DNA from: Microbacterium galbinum
GTDB lineage: Bacteria; Actinomycetota; Actinomycetes; Actinomycetales; Microbacteriaceae
Direction of reading: 5' to 3'
Assembly: GCF_023101185.1 (NCBI RefSeq)
Contig: NZ_CP078077.1
Location: 3,129,630-3,193,629 of the forward strand
Length of the DNA stretch: 64,000 nucleotides
Within the stretch, counting starts at the first letter, position 1. Each line of letters starts with the position of its first letter. Positions 52,469 through 61,239 of this stretch are shown here, one piece after another. A model generated the notes under the pieces. The model saw only the letters and a program-made list of their open reading frames with translations. It was not told the origin of the DNA and searched no databases. The translations under genes and the position numbers were made by a program.

Positions 52469-55444
52469 CTAGCCGTAGAACTCCTGCTCGAACGCCTTGC
52501 GGGCGCGTCGAGTGACGCCCAGGTAGTCCTCCTCGAGCTCGGTGGCCGAGCGGTCGGGATAGCCGAGGATCCGCGCGATCCCGTCGAGCTCGCGGCGATC
52601 CGCGGGGAGCACATCGCTGGTCGTTCCGGTGAGGATCGTGATCGCCGAACGCAGACGGCTCGACAGCAACCAGGCCTCACGGAGGCGATCGGTGGCCTCG
52701 GCCGGGAGGAGTCCGGCATCGACCGCCGCGCCGAGCGCTCCCAACGTCGACGTCGTACGCAGGCCCGGCACGGCGTGCGCGTGCTGCAACTGGAGCAGCT
52801 GTACGAGCCACTCCACATCGCTGAGCGTCCCGGGGCCGAGCTTGAGGTGGCGACGCGGATCGGCCCCCTGGGGAAGCCTCTCCCCCTCGACGCGCGCTTT
52901 GATGCGCTTGATCTCGCGGGTGCCCTGCAGATCGATCGACGCGGGGTAGCGGATCGTGTCGGCCAGCTCGGTGAAGCGCGCGATCAGCTTGGCGCTGCCG
53001 GCGACGCCACGCGCCCGAAGGAGCGCCTGCGCCTCCCACGACAGCGACCAGCGGCGGTAGTACTCGGCATACGCCTCGATCGATCGCACCACCGGTCCGT
53101 TGCGACCCTCCGGGCGCAGTCCCGCGTCGAGATCGAGCGGAAGCCGATGGTCGGTGACCTGTTCACGGAGACCGGCGACGATCTTCGTCGCGAGCGTCTG
53201 CGCGCGGTCGGGATCGACGCCGTTCGCCGCGTACACGTAGAGGATGTCGGCATCCGATCCGAAGCCCAGCTCCGCTCCCCCGAACCGGCCCATGGCGATC
53301 ACCGCGAAGTCGAGCGCATCATCCTCGGGCGGCACGACCTCGCGCAGCACCGCACGCAGCGCGGCCTGGATAGTCGCCTCGGTGATGTCGGTGAGAGCGG
53401 TCGCGACGTCCTCGATCGTCAGAACGTCGAGCACCCCGCCCATCGCGGTGCGCAGCAGCTCGCGACGCCGCAGCGCGCGCACGGCACGCAGCGCGTCGCC
53501 GATCGTCTCGTGCCGCGTCTGGATCGCCCTGGCCTCCTCCGACAGCGCGGCGCCGCCGCGCGGACGCAGGGACTCGGTGCTGTCGAGCCAGGCCACGGAC
53601 TCCGGGATCCATTCCATGAGCTCGCCGATGTACCGCGACGTCGACAGGATCCGGGTGAGGCTCTCGGCCGCCCCCGAGGAATCCCGCAGCATCCGGAGGA
53701 ACCAGTGCGTGTTGCCCAGGCGCTCGCTGATGCGGCGGAACGCGATCAGGCCGTAATCGGGATCGGTGCCGTCGGCGAACCATCGCACCATCACCGGCAT
53801 GAGGTGGCGCTGGATCGTGGCCTTGCGGCTGAGTCCGCTCGTGAGCGCGCCGATGTGTCGCAACGCGCCCGCCGGATCGCGGAAGCCGATCGCCGCCAGA
53901 CGATCGTGCGCCTGCGCGGTCGACAGGGAGCGCTCGCCCTCGGGCAACGCGGCGACCGCGCTGAGGAGGGGACGGTAGAAGAGTCGCGTGTGGATCTCGC
54001 GCACTTCGCGTCGCACGCTCTCCCAGCGCGCCCAGATGCCGTCACCGCTGTCGGCCAGCGCCGTGCTGCGCGCGAGGACCCGGAGTCCCGCGGGCGTCCG
54101 CGGCAGGAGGTGGGTGCGGCTGAGCTCCTTGAGCTGGAGCCGGTGCTCCATCAGTCGCAGGACCCGGTAGTCGTCGGCGAAGGTCGTCGCCTCGACCCGC
54201 CCGATGTACCCGCCCTCAACGAGGGCCTCCAAACTCTCGAGGGTGCCACGGGTGCGCAGGGTGGCGTCCGTGAGCCCGTGCACCAGTTGCAGCAGCTGGA
54301 CGGTGAACTCGATGTCTCGCAGTCCGCCCTCGCCGAGCTTGAGCTGGTACGGGGCATCCTCCGGATCGATGTGCTCCTTGACGCGCTCGCGCATGCGCTG
54401 CACGCTGTCGACGAAGTCCTCGCGGGCCGCGCTCGACCAGATCTTCGGCTGCACGGCGCCGATGTACTCCGCCCCCAACTCCGGATCGCCGGCGAGGGGC
54501 CGCGCCTTCAGCAGGGCCTGGAACTCCCAGCTCTTCGCCCAGCGGTCGTAATAGGCCAGATGGGATCCGAGCGAGCGGACCAGAGCACCCTGCTTGCCCT
54601 CCGGCCGCAGGTTCGCGTCGACCTCCCAGAGAGGCGGCTCCTTCTCGATGCCGCTCAGGCCGCGCATGGTCTCGCGGGCGAGCTTCGTCGCCAGATCGAT
54701 CGCACGCGACTCGGAGACGATCTCCTCATCGGCCGTGCCGCCGACGAAGATCACGTCGACGTCGCTGACGTAGTTGAGCTCCCGCGCACCGGCCTTGCCC
54801 ATGCCGATGATCGAGAGGCGGACGGCCGCCACCTCGCGCTGATCGACGCTCTCGCGCAATCGACTGCGCGCCACGGCCAGCGAGGCCTCGAGCGCCGCAC
54901 CGGCCGCGTCCGCCAGCGCCGCTGCGACATCGGCGAGAGCCTCGACCGGTGCGGTCCGGGTGAGGTCGTAGGCGGCGATCGCCGCGAGGCTGCGGCGGTA
55001 GGCGACCCGGAGCGCCACGACCTCGTCGTCACCGCCGGACCGTGCGAAGCCGTCGACGGCGCCGACACCGGCGAGCATCGCCCGGGTGAGCTCGTCGGCG
55101 GTCGGCAACGCATCGACCTCGTCGGCGAGCACCGCGAGCTCCGCGGGGTTGCGGAGGAAGAAGTCCGCCAACCCCTCGGATGCCCCGAACACCCGCCAGG
55201 TGCGGCGCTGGGTGTCTCCGCCGTCGAGCAGGGCCGCCAACGGCGCGGGATCGCGTCGCGCCACCCGCAGCATTCCGCGCACGGCCGCGTCGGGGTCGGC
55301 GGCGTCCGCCCCCGTCAGCAGCTCGGCACGCGAGCGGCCGAGCAGTTCGGCGAGCTCGGCGAGGGCCTCCGCGGCCTCGCCGAGCTCATCGAATCCGAGT
55401 CGAGCCAGCGCGGACAGCGAGAAGGAATCGTCCGGACGGGCCAT
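52469..55444 (-). CDS. glnE: Bifunctional glutamine synthetase adenylyltransferase/deadenylylase
   Basis: This 991-residue protein has two nucleotidyltransferase halves. The N-terminal half contains SIIGMGKAGARELNYVSDVDVIFV, with the GxxE/LNxxSDxD metal-binding signature of the deadenylylase. The C-terminal half has FAVIAMGRFGGAELGFGSDADILYV, the adenylylase. A central region shows EGGLRDIEFTVQLLQLVHG and the later GPGTLSDVEWLVQLLQLQH repeats. GlnE modifies the tyrosine loop of glutamine synthetase GlnA1. The ATG lies 9 nt after the glnA2 stop, forming a glnA2-glnE operon. Confidence 0.96.
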   Translation of the reverse strand: MARPDDSFSLSALARLGFDELGEAAEALAELAELLGRSRAELLTGADAADPDAAVRGMLRVARRDPAPLAALLDGGDTQRRTWRVFGASEGLADFFLRNPAELAVLADEVDALPTADELTRAMLAGVGAVDGFARSGGDDEVVALRVAYRRSLAAIAAYDLTRTAPVEALADVAAALADAAGAALEASLAVARSRLRESVDQREVAAVRLSIIGMGKAGARELNYVSDVDVIFVGGTADEEIVSESRAIDLATKLARETMRGLSGIEKEPPLWEVDANLRPEGKQGALVRSLGSHLAYYDRWAKSWEFQALLKARPLAGDPELGAEYIGAVQPKIWSSAAREDFVDSVQRMRERVKEHIDPEDAPYQLKLGEGGLRDIEFTVQLLQLVHGLTDATLRTRGTLESLEALVEGGYIGRVEATTFADDYRVLRLMEHRLQLKELSRTHLLPRTPAGLRVLARSTALADSGDGIWARWESVRREVREIHTRLFYRPLLSAVAALPEGERSLSTAQAHDRLAAIGFRDPAGALRHIGALTSGLSRKATIQRHLMPVMVRWFADGTDPDYGLIAFRRISERLGNTHWFLRMLRDSSGAAESLTRILSTSRYIGELMEWIPESVAWLDSTESLRPRGGAALSEEARAIQTRHETIGDALRAVRALRRRELLRTAMGGVLDVLTIEDVATALTDITEATIQAALRAVLREVVPPEDDALDFAVIAMGRFGGAELGFGSDADILYVYAANGVDPDRAQTLATKIVAGLREQVTDHRLPLDLDAGLRPEGRNGPVVRSIEAYAEYYRRWSLSWEAQALLRARGVAGSAKLIARFTELADTIRYPASIDLQGTREIKRIKARVEGERLPQGADPRRHLKLGPGTLSDVEWLVQLLQLQHAHAVPGLRTTSTLGALGAAVDAGLLPAEATDRLREAWLLSSRLRSAITILTGTTSDVLPADRRELDGIARILGYPDRSATELEEDYLGVTRRARKAFEQEFYG

Positions 55445-55453
55445 GCGCACGGC

Positions 55454-56791
55454 TCAGAGCAGCTCGAGGTTGTTCTTCAGCTCGAGCGGCGTGACCTGGC
55501 CGCGGTACGCCTCCCACTCCTTGCGCTTGTTGAGCAGCACGTAGTTGAACACCTGCTCGCCCAGCGTCTCGGCGACGAGCTCGGAGTCCTCCATGTACTC
55601 GAGGGCGTGGTCGAGGCTCGCGGGCAGCGACGAGTAGCCCAGCGCGCGGCGCTCGGCGTCGCTGAGCGACCACACGTTGTCCTCGGCCTCGGGCGGGAGC
55701 TCGTACTCGTCCTCGATGCCCTTGAGGCCGGCGGCCAGCATGAGCGCGTACGCCAGGTACGGGTTCGCGGCGGAGTCCAGCGCGCGGTACTCGACGCGCG
55801 ACGACTGCCCCTTGTTGGGCTTGTACATCGGCACGCGCACGAGCGCGGAGCGGTTGGCGTGCCCCCACGTGACGAAGCTCGGGGCCTCGTCGCCGCCCCA
55901 CAGGCGCTTGTACGAGTTGACGAACTGGTTCGTGACGGCCGAGATCTCGTTCGCATGGCGCAGGAGGCCGGCGATGAAGTGACGCCCGGTCTTCGAGAGC
56001 TGGTACTTCGCGCCCTCTTCGTAGAACGCGTTCTGGTCGCCCTCGAACAGCGACATGTGCGTGTGCATGCCACTGCCCGGGTGGCCGCTGAGGGGCTTCG
56101 GCATGAAGGTCGCGTACACGCCCTGCTCGATCGCCACCTCCTTGATCACCGTGCGGAACGTCATCACGTTGTCGGCGGTGGTGAGGGCGTCCGCGTAGCG
56201 CAGGTCGATCTCGTTCTGACCGGGTCCGCCCTCGTGGTGGCTGAACTCGACCGAGATGCCGAGGTCTTCGAGCATCCGCACCGAACGACGACGGAAGTCG
56301 TGCGCCGTGCCACCGGGCACGTTGTCGAAGTACCCTGCGGAGTCGACCGGAACCGGTCCCTCCGGACCGTACTGCGACGACTTGAGCAGGTAGAACTCGA
56401 TCTCGGGGTGCGTGTAGAACGTGAACCCGGCATCCGCCGCCTTCGCGAGCGTGCGCTTGAGCACGTGGCGCGGGTCGGCGACCGCGGGCTGGCCGTCGGG
56501 CGTCGTCAGGTCGCAGAACATGCGGGCGGTCGGGTCGATCTCGCCCCGCCACGGCAGAGTCTGGAACGTCGTCGGATCGGGCTGCGCGAGCAGATCGGAC
56601 TCATGGCTGCGCGTGAGCCCCTCGATGGCCGAGCCGTCGAAGCCGATGCCCTCGGCGAACGCGCCCTCGACCTCGGCCGGCGCGATGGCGACCGACTTGA
56701 GCGTGCCGATGACGTCGGTGAACCACAGGCGGACGAACTTGACGCCGCGCTCCTCGATCGTCCGGAGGACGAAGTCTCTCTGCTTGTCCAT
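55454..56791 (-). CDS. glnA2: Glutamine synthetase family protein GlnA2
   Basis: This 445-residue protein is of the GSI-alpha type. It contains FDGSAIEGLTRSHESDLLA, the metal-binding HPEIEFYLLKS, SHHEGGPGQNEIDLRYAD and HPGSGMHTHMSLFEG. A YELPPEAED stretch resembles the adenylylation loop, but in actinobacteria GlnA2 is often not the adenylylated enzyme. Homologues are reported to act as gamma-glutamyl ligases toward polyamines in Streptomyces, so strict glutamine synthesis should not be assumed. ATG 56791 is chosen over an upstream in-frame start at 56848. It is followed by glnE. Confidence 0.93.
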   Translation of the reverse strand: MDKQRDFVLRTIEERGVKFVRLWFTDVIGTLKSVAIAPAEVEGAFAEGIGFDGSAIEGLTRSHESDLLAQPDPTTFQTLPWRGEIDPTARMFCDLTTPDGQPAVADPRHVLKRTLAKAADAGFTFYTHPEIEFYLLKSSQYGPEGPVPVDSAGYFDNVPGGTAHDFRRRSVRMLEDLGISVEFSHHEGGPGQNEIDLRYADALTTADNVMTFRTVIKEVAIEQGVYATFMPKPLSGHPGSGMHTHMSLFEGDQNAFYEEGAKYQLSKTGRHFIAGLLRHANEISAVTNQFVNSYKRLWGGDEAPSFVTWGHANRSALVRVPMYKPNKGQSSRVEYRALDSAANPYLAYALMLAAGLKGIEDEYELPPEAEDNVWSLSDAERRALGYSSLPASLDHALEYMEDSELVAETLGEQVFNYVLLNKRKEWEAYRGQVTPLELKNNLELL

Positions 56792-56804
56792 ATCGTGCGG
56801 AGCC

Positions 56805-57008
56805 TCAGCCCTTTCCTTCGTCCCAGCCGGATTCGGCCGCTTCTTCATCGGCCCAGGCGCGGGAGCGCGCCTTCAGCGTCTCGGGTGCGTTCGCGGCCTC
56901 GGCCTCGGTGTCGAACGGGCCCACGCGGTCGATCGACTGCGAGATCATCCCGAATTCGACCTGCTTGGTCTCGAGGTTGTACCAGTACTTGTGTTCGCCG
57001 TCGGACAT
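56805..57008 (-). CDS. Small SPOR-like protein
   Basis: This 67-residue protein reads HKYWYNLETKQVEFGMISQ, then SIDRVGPFDTEAEAANAPETLK, a compact SPOR-like fold without a membrane anchor. It resembles a small family found upstream of glnA2 in actinobacteria. The role is unknown. GACGAAGGGAC lies close to the ATG. It precedes glnA2 by 13 bp and is probably its first operon member; it is divergent from ppgK. Confidence 0.8.
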   Translation of the reverse strand: MSDGEHKYWYNLETKQVEFGMISQSIDRVGPFDTEAEAANAPETLKARSRAWADEEAAESGWDEGKG

Positions 57009-57064
57009 GGCCCGTCCCTTCGTCGTCTGATGTCATCGATCCTACTGGCGCGAACGCCTGTCGC

Positions 57065-57070
57065 TATGCT
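57065..57070 (+). promoter_or_regulatory. -10 element for leaderless ppgK
   Basis: TATGCT is followed by 7 nt and ATG 57078, with no ribosome binding site. Confidence 0.6.
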
Positions 57071-57077
57071 GTGGGTC

Positions 57078-57824
57078 ATGGCAAAAGCGATCGGCGTCGA
57101 CATCGGCGGTACCGGAATCAAGGCAGGAATCGTCGACCTCGAGCACGGCACGATGGCGTCCGATCGGGTACGGGTGCCCACGCCCGAGGGCGCGGCTCCC
57201 GGCGACGTGCTGCAGGCCGTGCAGACGGTGCTGAAGACCCTCGACGTGCACGAGTCGACCCTCCCCCTCGGCGTGGCCTTCCCGGCCATCGTGAAGCGCG
57301 GCAAGACGCTGTCGGCCGCCAACGTGTCGAAGGAGTGGGTCGACTTCGACGCCGAGCGCTTCTTCCGCGACGGCCTCGGCCGCAACATCGTGTTCGTGAA
57401 CGATGCGGATGCCGCCGGCGTCGCCGAGGCACGACACGGTGCGGCGCGCGACGTGCGCGGATTCACCCTGCTCACGACCCTCGGCACCGGCATCGGCTCG
57501 GCCTTCATCAACGACGGCGTACTGCTGCCCAACACCGAGCTCGGTCACCTCAACTTCCGCGAGTACGAGTCCGTCGAGCAGTGGGCCGCGACCTCGGCGC
57601 GCGAGCGCGAGGGGCTCACCTGGGCCGAATGGGCCGAGCGCCTGCAGGCGTTCTACTCGCACATCGAGTTCCTCTTCAGCCCCGACCTGTTCGTGGTCGG
57701 CGGCGGCGTGTCGAAGAACGCGGGCGACTTCCTCCCGCTCCTCGACCTGAAGACCCCGATCGTCCCGGCGATCCACCGCAACAACTCCGGCATCATCGGT
57801 GCAGCCTCGCTCGCGGGCGACTGA
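57078..57824 (+). CDS. ppgK: Polyphosphate glucokinase
   Basis: This 248-residue ROK-type kinase phosphorylates glucose, preferring polyphosphate or ATP. It has the phosphate loop AIGVDIGGTGIKAGIVD, the glucose-binding NDADAAGVAEARHG and the second phosphate loop LLTTLGTGIGSAFI. The length and motif set match actinobacterial PpgK. ATG 57078 is supported by the TATGCT element 7 nt upstream. It is divergent from the SPOR-like/glnA2/glnE operon and is followed by a terminator and RNase P RNA. Confidence 0.95.
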   Translation: MAKAIGVDIGGTGIKAGIVDLEHGTMASDRVRVPTPEGAAPGDVLQAVQTVLKTLDVHESTLPLGVAFPAIVKRGKTLSAANVSKEWVDFDAERFFRDGLGRNIVFVNDADAAGVAEARHGAARDVRGFTLLTTLGTGIGSAFINDGVLLPNTELGHLNFREYESVEQWAATSAREREGLTWAEWAERLQAFYSHIEFLFSPDLFVVGGGVSKNAGDFLPLLDLKTPIVPAIHRNNSGIIGAASLAGD

Positions 57825-57842
57825 CACCCTCGAGACCGCGAG

Positions 57843-57875
57843 AAGGCCCGGTGACCTGATGGTCACCGGGCCTTT
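57843..57875. terminator. Bidirectional terminator between ppgK and rnpB
   Basis: A perfect 14-bp stem (57843-57856 and 57861-57874) with a TGAT loop, flanked by A- and T-rich ends, lies 19 bp beyond ppgK and 10 bp beyond the 3' end of the RNase P RNA encoded on the other strand. Confidence 0.85.
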
Positions 57876-57884
57876 CACGTCGAG

Positions 57885-58253
57885 GCGAATGGGCCGACCT
57901 GTACGCCGGGTTCTGTTCCGGGGTTCTTCGCCCCTTCGACGGCCATCTCTCTCGGCGACACGTTGCCGTGCCGCTCCAGCGGTCTACCCGAGGACTCGGC
58001 GAGCCGCGTCAACATCCTCTGTCTGACCTTGCTCCGGGCGAGGTTTACCTGGCGGGACATGTCACCATGTCCCCCGGTGGTCTCTTACACCACCCTTTCA
58101 CCCTTACCCCCGGCGAACCGGGGGCGGTCTGCTCTCTGTGGCACTGTCTCGCGGATCACTCCGGGTGGGTGTTACCCACCGCCCTGCCCTGTGGAGCCCG
58201 GACGTTCCTCGGTGCGGTTGCCCGCCACGCGACCGTCCAGTCGACCCATTCGC
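57885..58253 (-). ncRNA. rnpB: RNase P RNA (M1 RNA, class A)
   Basis: The minus strand encodes an RNA of about 369 nt that I recognise as bacterial RNase P RNA. Both ends pair to make helix P1 (GCGAATGGGTCGAC at 58253 with its partner at 57885-57898). The conserved core GAGGAACGTCCGGGCTCCAC is present near the 5' third, followed by GTAAGGGTGAAAGGGTGGTG and AGAGACCACCG, and the universal 3' segment ACAGAACCCGGCGTACAGG. It should cleave the 5' leaders of pre-tRNAs together with RnpA. The exact ends are approximate. A terminator follows. Confidence 0.95.
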
Positions 58254-58283
58254 ATCTGCCAGTCTACGACGCCCGGCCGCGCC

Positions 58284-59987
58284 TCATTTCTCGGCGGACT
58301 CGGTGATGCGCAGATCCAGTGGCACGTCGATCGGGAACGAACCGAACAGGCGTGCGGTCGCGACGGCCGCCGCCTCGCGCACGGCGTCGGCGGCGGCATC
58401 CGCGAGCTCGACGGGGACGTGCAGGATCACCTCGTCGTGCAGGAAGAACGCGAGGTGCGCGGCCTCCGCGAAGGGGCCGGATGCTGAGGCCGGTGTCGCA
58501 GCAGGCGGCAGGCCGCGCAACCGATGACGGATCTCGGCGAGCCAGATCAGCGACCACTCCGCCGCGGTGCCCTGCACCACGAAGTTACGGGTGAAACGCC
58601 CCCAGTCGCGAGCGCTGCGCCGCGCCTGCGCGACCAGCGCCGCGTCGACGTCCGCTCCGGTGGCCGCGGACTGGAGCGCCACCCACTCGGGTGACGGCTT
58701 CGGCGACGAGCGTCCGAGCCAGGTCGAGACCACCCCGCCGTCCTCCCCCGCGCGTGCGGCGGCATCGACGAGCGCCATCGCTCGCGGGTAGACCTTGCGC
58801 AGTCGCGGCACGAGCCGGCCGCTGTCGCCCGTCGTCGCACCGTACATGGCACCGAGCACGGCGTACTTGGCCTCTTCGCGTGTCGCCACCGCGCCCGAGT
58901 CGACGACTCCGGCGTACAGATCGGTGCCCTGCGCCGCACGCGCCATCGCGGCATCCGAGGCCATCGCCGCGAGCATGCGCGGCTCGAGCTGGGCGACATC
59001 GGCGACCACGAGGGTCCACCCGGGGTCCGCCCGTACGGCGGGGCGCAGACTGCGCGGCAGTTGCAGCGCTCCCCCGCCGGCCGATGCCCAGCGCCCGGTC
59101 ACGACGCCACCGGGGATGTACACCGGGCGGAACCGCCCGCGGTGCACCCAGTCGGCGAGCCAGACCCACCCGTTGGCGCTGAGCAGACGCGACATCTTCT
59201 TGTAGGCCAGGAGCGGTTCGACGACCGGGTGCTCGTACTGCGCGAGCTCCCATTTGCTCGTCGACTCGACGGGGACCCCGGAACGATGCAGCGCCCGCAG
59301 CAGCTTCGGCTGGCTGTCGAGATGGAGGGTGGCGTCGCCGAGGATCGCGCGCACCTGTTCGCCGAGCGCGACCATCTTCGCCGGGAGCCCGCCGGCGAGC
59401 GATCGAGCGCCGAGCGTCTCGGTGAGGATCTCGTCGTGCACGCCCTCGTTCCAGGGCACCCCCGCCGCGCGCATCTCCTCGGCCACGAGGCCGCCGGCGG
59501 ATTCCGCGGCGCAGAGCAGGGCGAGCCGGCCGTCGGATGCCGCGGCGATCACCCGGCGCTGCGCGCGGTACTGCTCCAGGGCGTCGGCGACCGGATCCGC
59601 GCGCGTCGAGTCCGTGTCGAAGAGATCGAACAGCCCGGGTGCCGTATCGGGCGCCTCGCGGCGCACCCAGTCCTCGGACGGCTCCAGAGGGTGCGGGATG
59701 GATGCCGTGTCGCGGAGGATCGCGTGGCACAGCACCAGATCATGGGTGCGTCCGACCCGCACGCCGTCGGCGAGAAGCGGTGCATAGGTCTCGCGCGCGC
59801 TGCGGATCACCCAGCGCGGCGCGTCGCGCTGCTCGGACTCGGCGACCCAGCCCGGCAGATCGCGCTCGCTCAGTCTCTCTCGGCTGATCTCGACGTCTGC
59901 GGCATCGAGATCGACGGCGACGTATGCGCCGCCTCCGTCGGCGACCAGCAGAATGCGTCGCTCGGACGATGTGGGCGACGCGCTCAC
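58284..59987 (-). CDS. Bifunctional 3'-5' exonuclease/DNA polymerase family A protein
   Basis: This 567-residue protein carries a family A polymerase domain in its C-terminal half: motif A VVADVAQLEPRMLA, which differs from the usual DYSQIELR; motif B EEAKYAVLGAMYGATTG; and motif C FFLHDEVILHVP. The N-terminal ~190 residues look like a degenerate DEDD exonuclease domain. It lacks the 5' nuclease domain of Pol I and is shorter. A DNA repair or damage-tolerance role is a guess. It lies 19 nt after the zinc-ribbon gene and is probably co-transcribed. No start is supported by a strong binding site; GTG 59987 is the earliest. Confidence 0.84.
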   Translation of the reverse strand: MSASPTSSERRILLVADGGGAYVAVDLDAADVEISRERLSERDLPGWVAESEQRDAPRWVIRSARETYAPLLADGVRVGRTHDLVLCHAILRDTASIPHPLEPSEDWVRREAPDTAPGLFDLFDTDSTRADPVADALEQYRAQRRVIAAASDGRLALLCAAESAGGLVAEEMRAAGVPWNEGVHDEILTETLGARSLAGGLPAKMVALGEQVRAILGDATLHLDSQPKLLRALHRSGVPVESTSKWELAQYEHPVVEPLLAYKKMSRLLSANGWVWLADWVHRGRFRPVYIPGGVVTGRWASAGGGALQLPRSLRPAVRADPGWTLVVADVAQLEPRMLAAMASDAAMARAAQGTDLYAGVVDSGAVATREEAKYAVLGAMYGATTGDSGRLVPRLRKVYPRAMALVDAAARAGEDGGVVSTWLGRSSPKPSPEWVALQSAATGADVDAALVAQARRSARDWGRFTRNFVVQGTAAEWSLIWLAEIRHRLRGLPPAATPASASGPFAEAAHLAFFLHDEVILHVPVELADAAADAVREAAAVATARLFGSFPIDVPLDLRITESAEK

Positions 59988-60006
59988 GACGAGGGCGCCG
60001 CGTGCA

Positions 60007-60738
60007 TCACAGTCCCGATTCCTCCGTGCGCACCAGGATGCAGCCGCACTCGGGGCAGTACACGACCGCGTCCTCGGCGGCGCGACGGATCTCGGCGATG
60101 TCGGTGCTGGGGAGCATCATGCGGCACCCCTCGCACGTGCCACGGGTCAGCAGGGCCGCACCCGCACTGTTCGCGGCGCGACGCGTGTACTCGGCCAGCA
60201 GCGGCGCGGGAATGCTCTCGGCCACGGCTGCACGATCGCGGGCGAGCTGGACGCCGAGCTCGGCAGCGGCGGCGACGTCGGCCTTGCCCTGCGCGCTGAG
60301 CGTCGAGCCCTCGGCCGTCGTGATGTCGATGAGTGCCTGCTGAGCGGCCACGGCAGCCTCGGCCTCTTCAACCCGCCCCATCACGTCGAGCTCGGCGTCT
60401 TCGAGGTCGCTCTGGCGGCGGGTGAGACTCGCGATCTCGTGCTCGAGGGCCTGCGCCTGCTTGGGGTCGGTCGCGACCGCGAGGCGCTCGGCGTCGCGTG
60501 CCCGGCGCTGCTCGACGAGCTTCACGTCGGACTCGAGACGGGTCAGCTCGGTGCGTGCGTCGTCGCGGGTGCCGGTGAGCGCGGTGAGCTCGCGCAGCTG
60601 CTCCTGACGGATCGCCACCAGCTCGTTGATGCGCGCGGCCTGCGAGGGATGGGTGCGGGCACGATCGGCCTGCGCGATGCGCCGGTCGAGGTCGGCGATG
60701 TCGAGCAGGATGCGCTGATGTTCGGAGCTGGCGTTCAC
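60007..60738 (-). CDS. Coiled-coil protein with C4-type zinc ribbon
   Basis: This 243-residue protein is mostly a coiled coil (residues about 1-150, rich in Arg/Glu/Leu, e.g. LLDIADLDRRIAQADRARTHP), followed by a C-terminal zinc ribbon with CEGCRMMLP and VYCPECGCIL. It belongs to the zf-RING_7/DUF164-like family, of unclear function, sometimes proposed in RNA or ribosome biology. GTG 60738 lies 7 nt after TAGATT, so translation is probably leaderless; TTG 60747 is an alternative. It begins the operon with the polymerase gene. Confidence 0.88.
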   Translation of the reverse strand: MNASSEHQRILLDIADLDRRIAQADRARTHPSQAARINELVAIRQEQLRELTALTGTRDDARTELTRLESDVKLVEQRRARDAERLAVATDPKQAQALEHEIASLTRRQSDLEDAELDVMGRVEEAEAAVAAQQALIDITTAEGSTLSAQGKADVAAAAELGVQLARDRAAVAESIPAPLLAEYTRRAANSAGAALLTRGTCEGCRMMLPSTDIAEIRRAAEDAVVYCPECGCILVRTEESGL

Positions 60739-60745
60739 GCTGTCC

Positions 60746-60751
60746 AATCTA
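60746..60751 (-). promoter_or_regulatory. -10 element for leaderless zinc-ribbon/polymerase operon
   Basis: TAGATT on the minus strand ends 7 nt before GTG 60738. Confidence 0.55.
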
Positions 60752-60771
60752 TCGTCTGGCGGGGGCCGCCA

Positions 60772-61197
60772 TCACAGCAGGTCGCCGTCGACGTACAGCC
60801 ACCGGCGCTCCTCGCGCACGAACCTGCTGCGTTCGTGCAGCACGCCACGGGCTCCGTCCTGGAGCCAGTGCGCCGCGAACTCCACGACCCCGGCACGATC
60901 GAAGGGGCCACCCGCCTCCCGATCGAGCACCACGAGTCGCCGCCAGCGCAGGTCCGGTTCGATCTCGATCGATGCCGGTCGCGTGGAGGCGTGCCAGGTC
61001 GCGCGCAGGTGGGCGACGTCGCCGATCACGAACGCCGTGTAGCGCGACCGCATCAGCCGCTCGGCCGTCGGGGCGGTGGTCTCGGCCCGGAGGATCGGAC
61101 CGCAGCATCCGCCGAAGAGGTCGCCCGATCCGCAGGGGCACCGGGCGGAATCCGTGATCGCTGCGTCATGCGGCGCCATCTCCGCCTCGGGTGTCAT
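60772..61197 (-). CDS. YchJ-like SEC-C motif protein
   Basis: This 141-residue protein starts with a SEC-C zinc motif CPCGSGDLFGGCCGPIL followed by the YchJ/UPF0225 domain (ERLMRSRYTAFVIGDVAHLRATWHASTRP and GVVEFAAHWL). The function is unknown. ATG 61197 lies 6 nt after TACGCT with only GGAGGG between, so it is probably leaderless. It is divergent from the aldo/keto reductase and may be read through into the zinc-ribbon gene. Confidence 0.88.
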   Translation of the reverse strand: MTPEAEMAPHDAAITDSARCPCGSGDLFGGCCGPILRAETTAPTAERLMRSRYTAFVIGDVAHLRATWHASTRPASIEIEPDLRWRRLVVLDREAGGPFDRAGVVEFAAHWLQDGARGVLHERSRFVREERRWLYVDGDLL

Positions 61198-61203
61198 CCC
61201 TCC

Positions 61204-61209
61204 AGCGTA
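61204..61209 (-). promoter_or_regulatory. -10 element for leaderless YchJ-like gene
   Basis: TACGCT on the minus strand ends 6 nt before ATG 61197. Confidence 0.5.
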
Positions 61210-61239
61210 CGCTCGAGACACCGACCGAGAAGGAGCACC

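Noticed and set aside
51383..57859. Very long open frame of over 2,000 codons on the plus strand
   Set aside because: It runs opposite to glnE, glnA2 and others, has Arg/Glu/His-biased composition and no domain. It is the shadow of high-GC coding on the other strand.
57825..58283. Protein-coding frames in the gap between ppgK and the polymerase
   Set aside because: The sequence is RNase P RNA, with pairing ends and conserved core. Short frames there are accidental.
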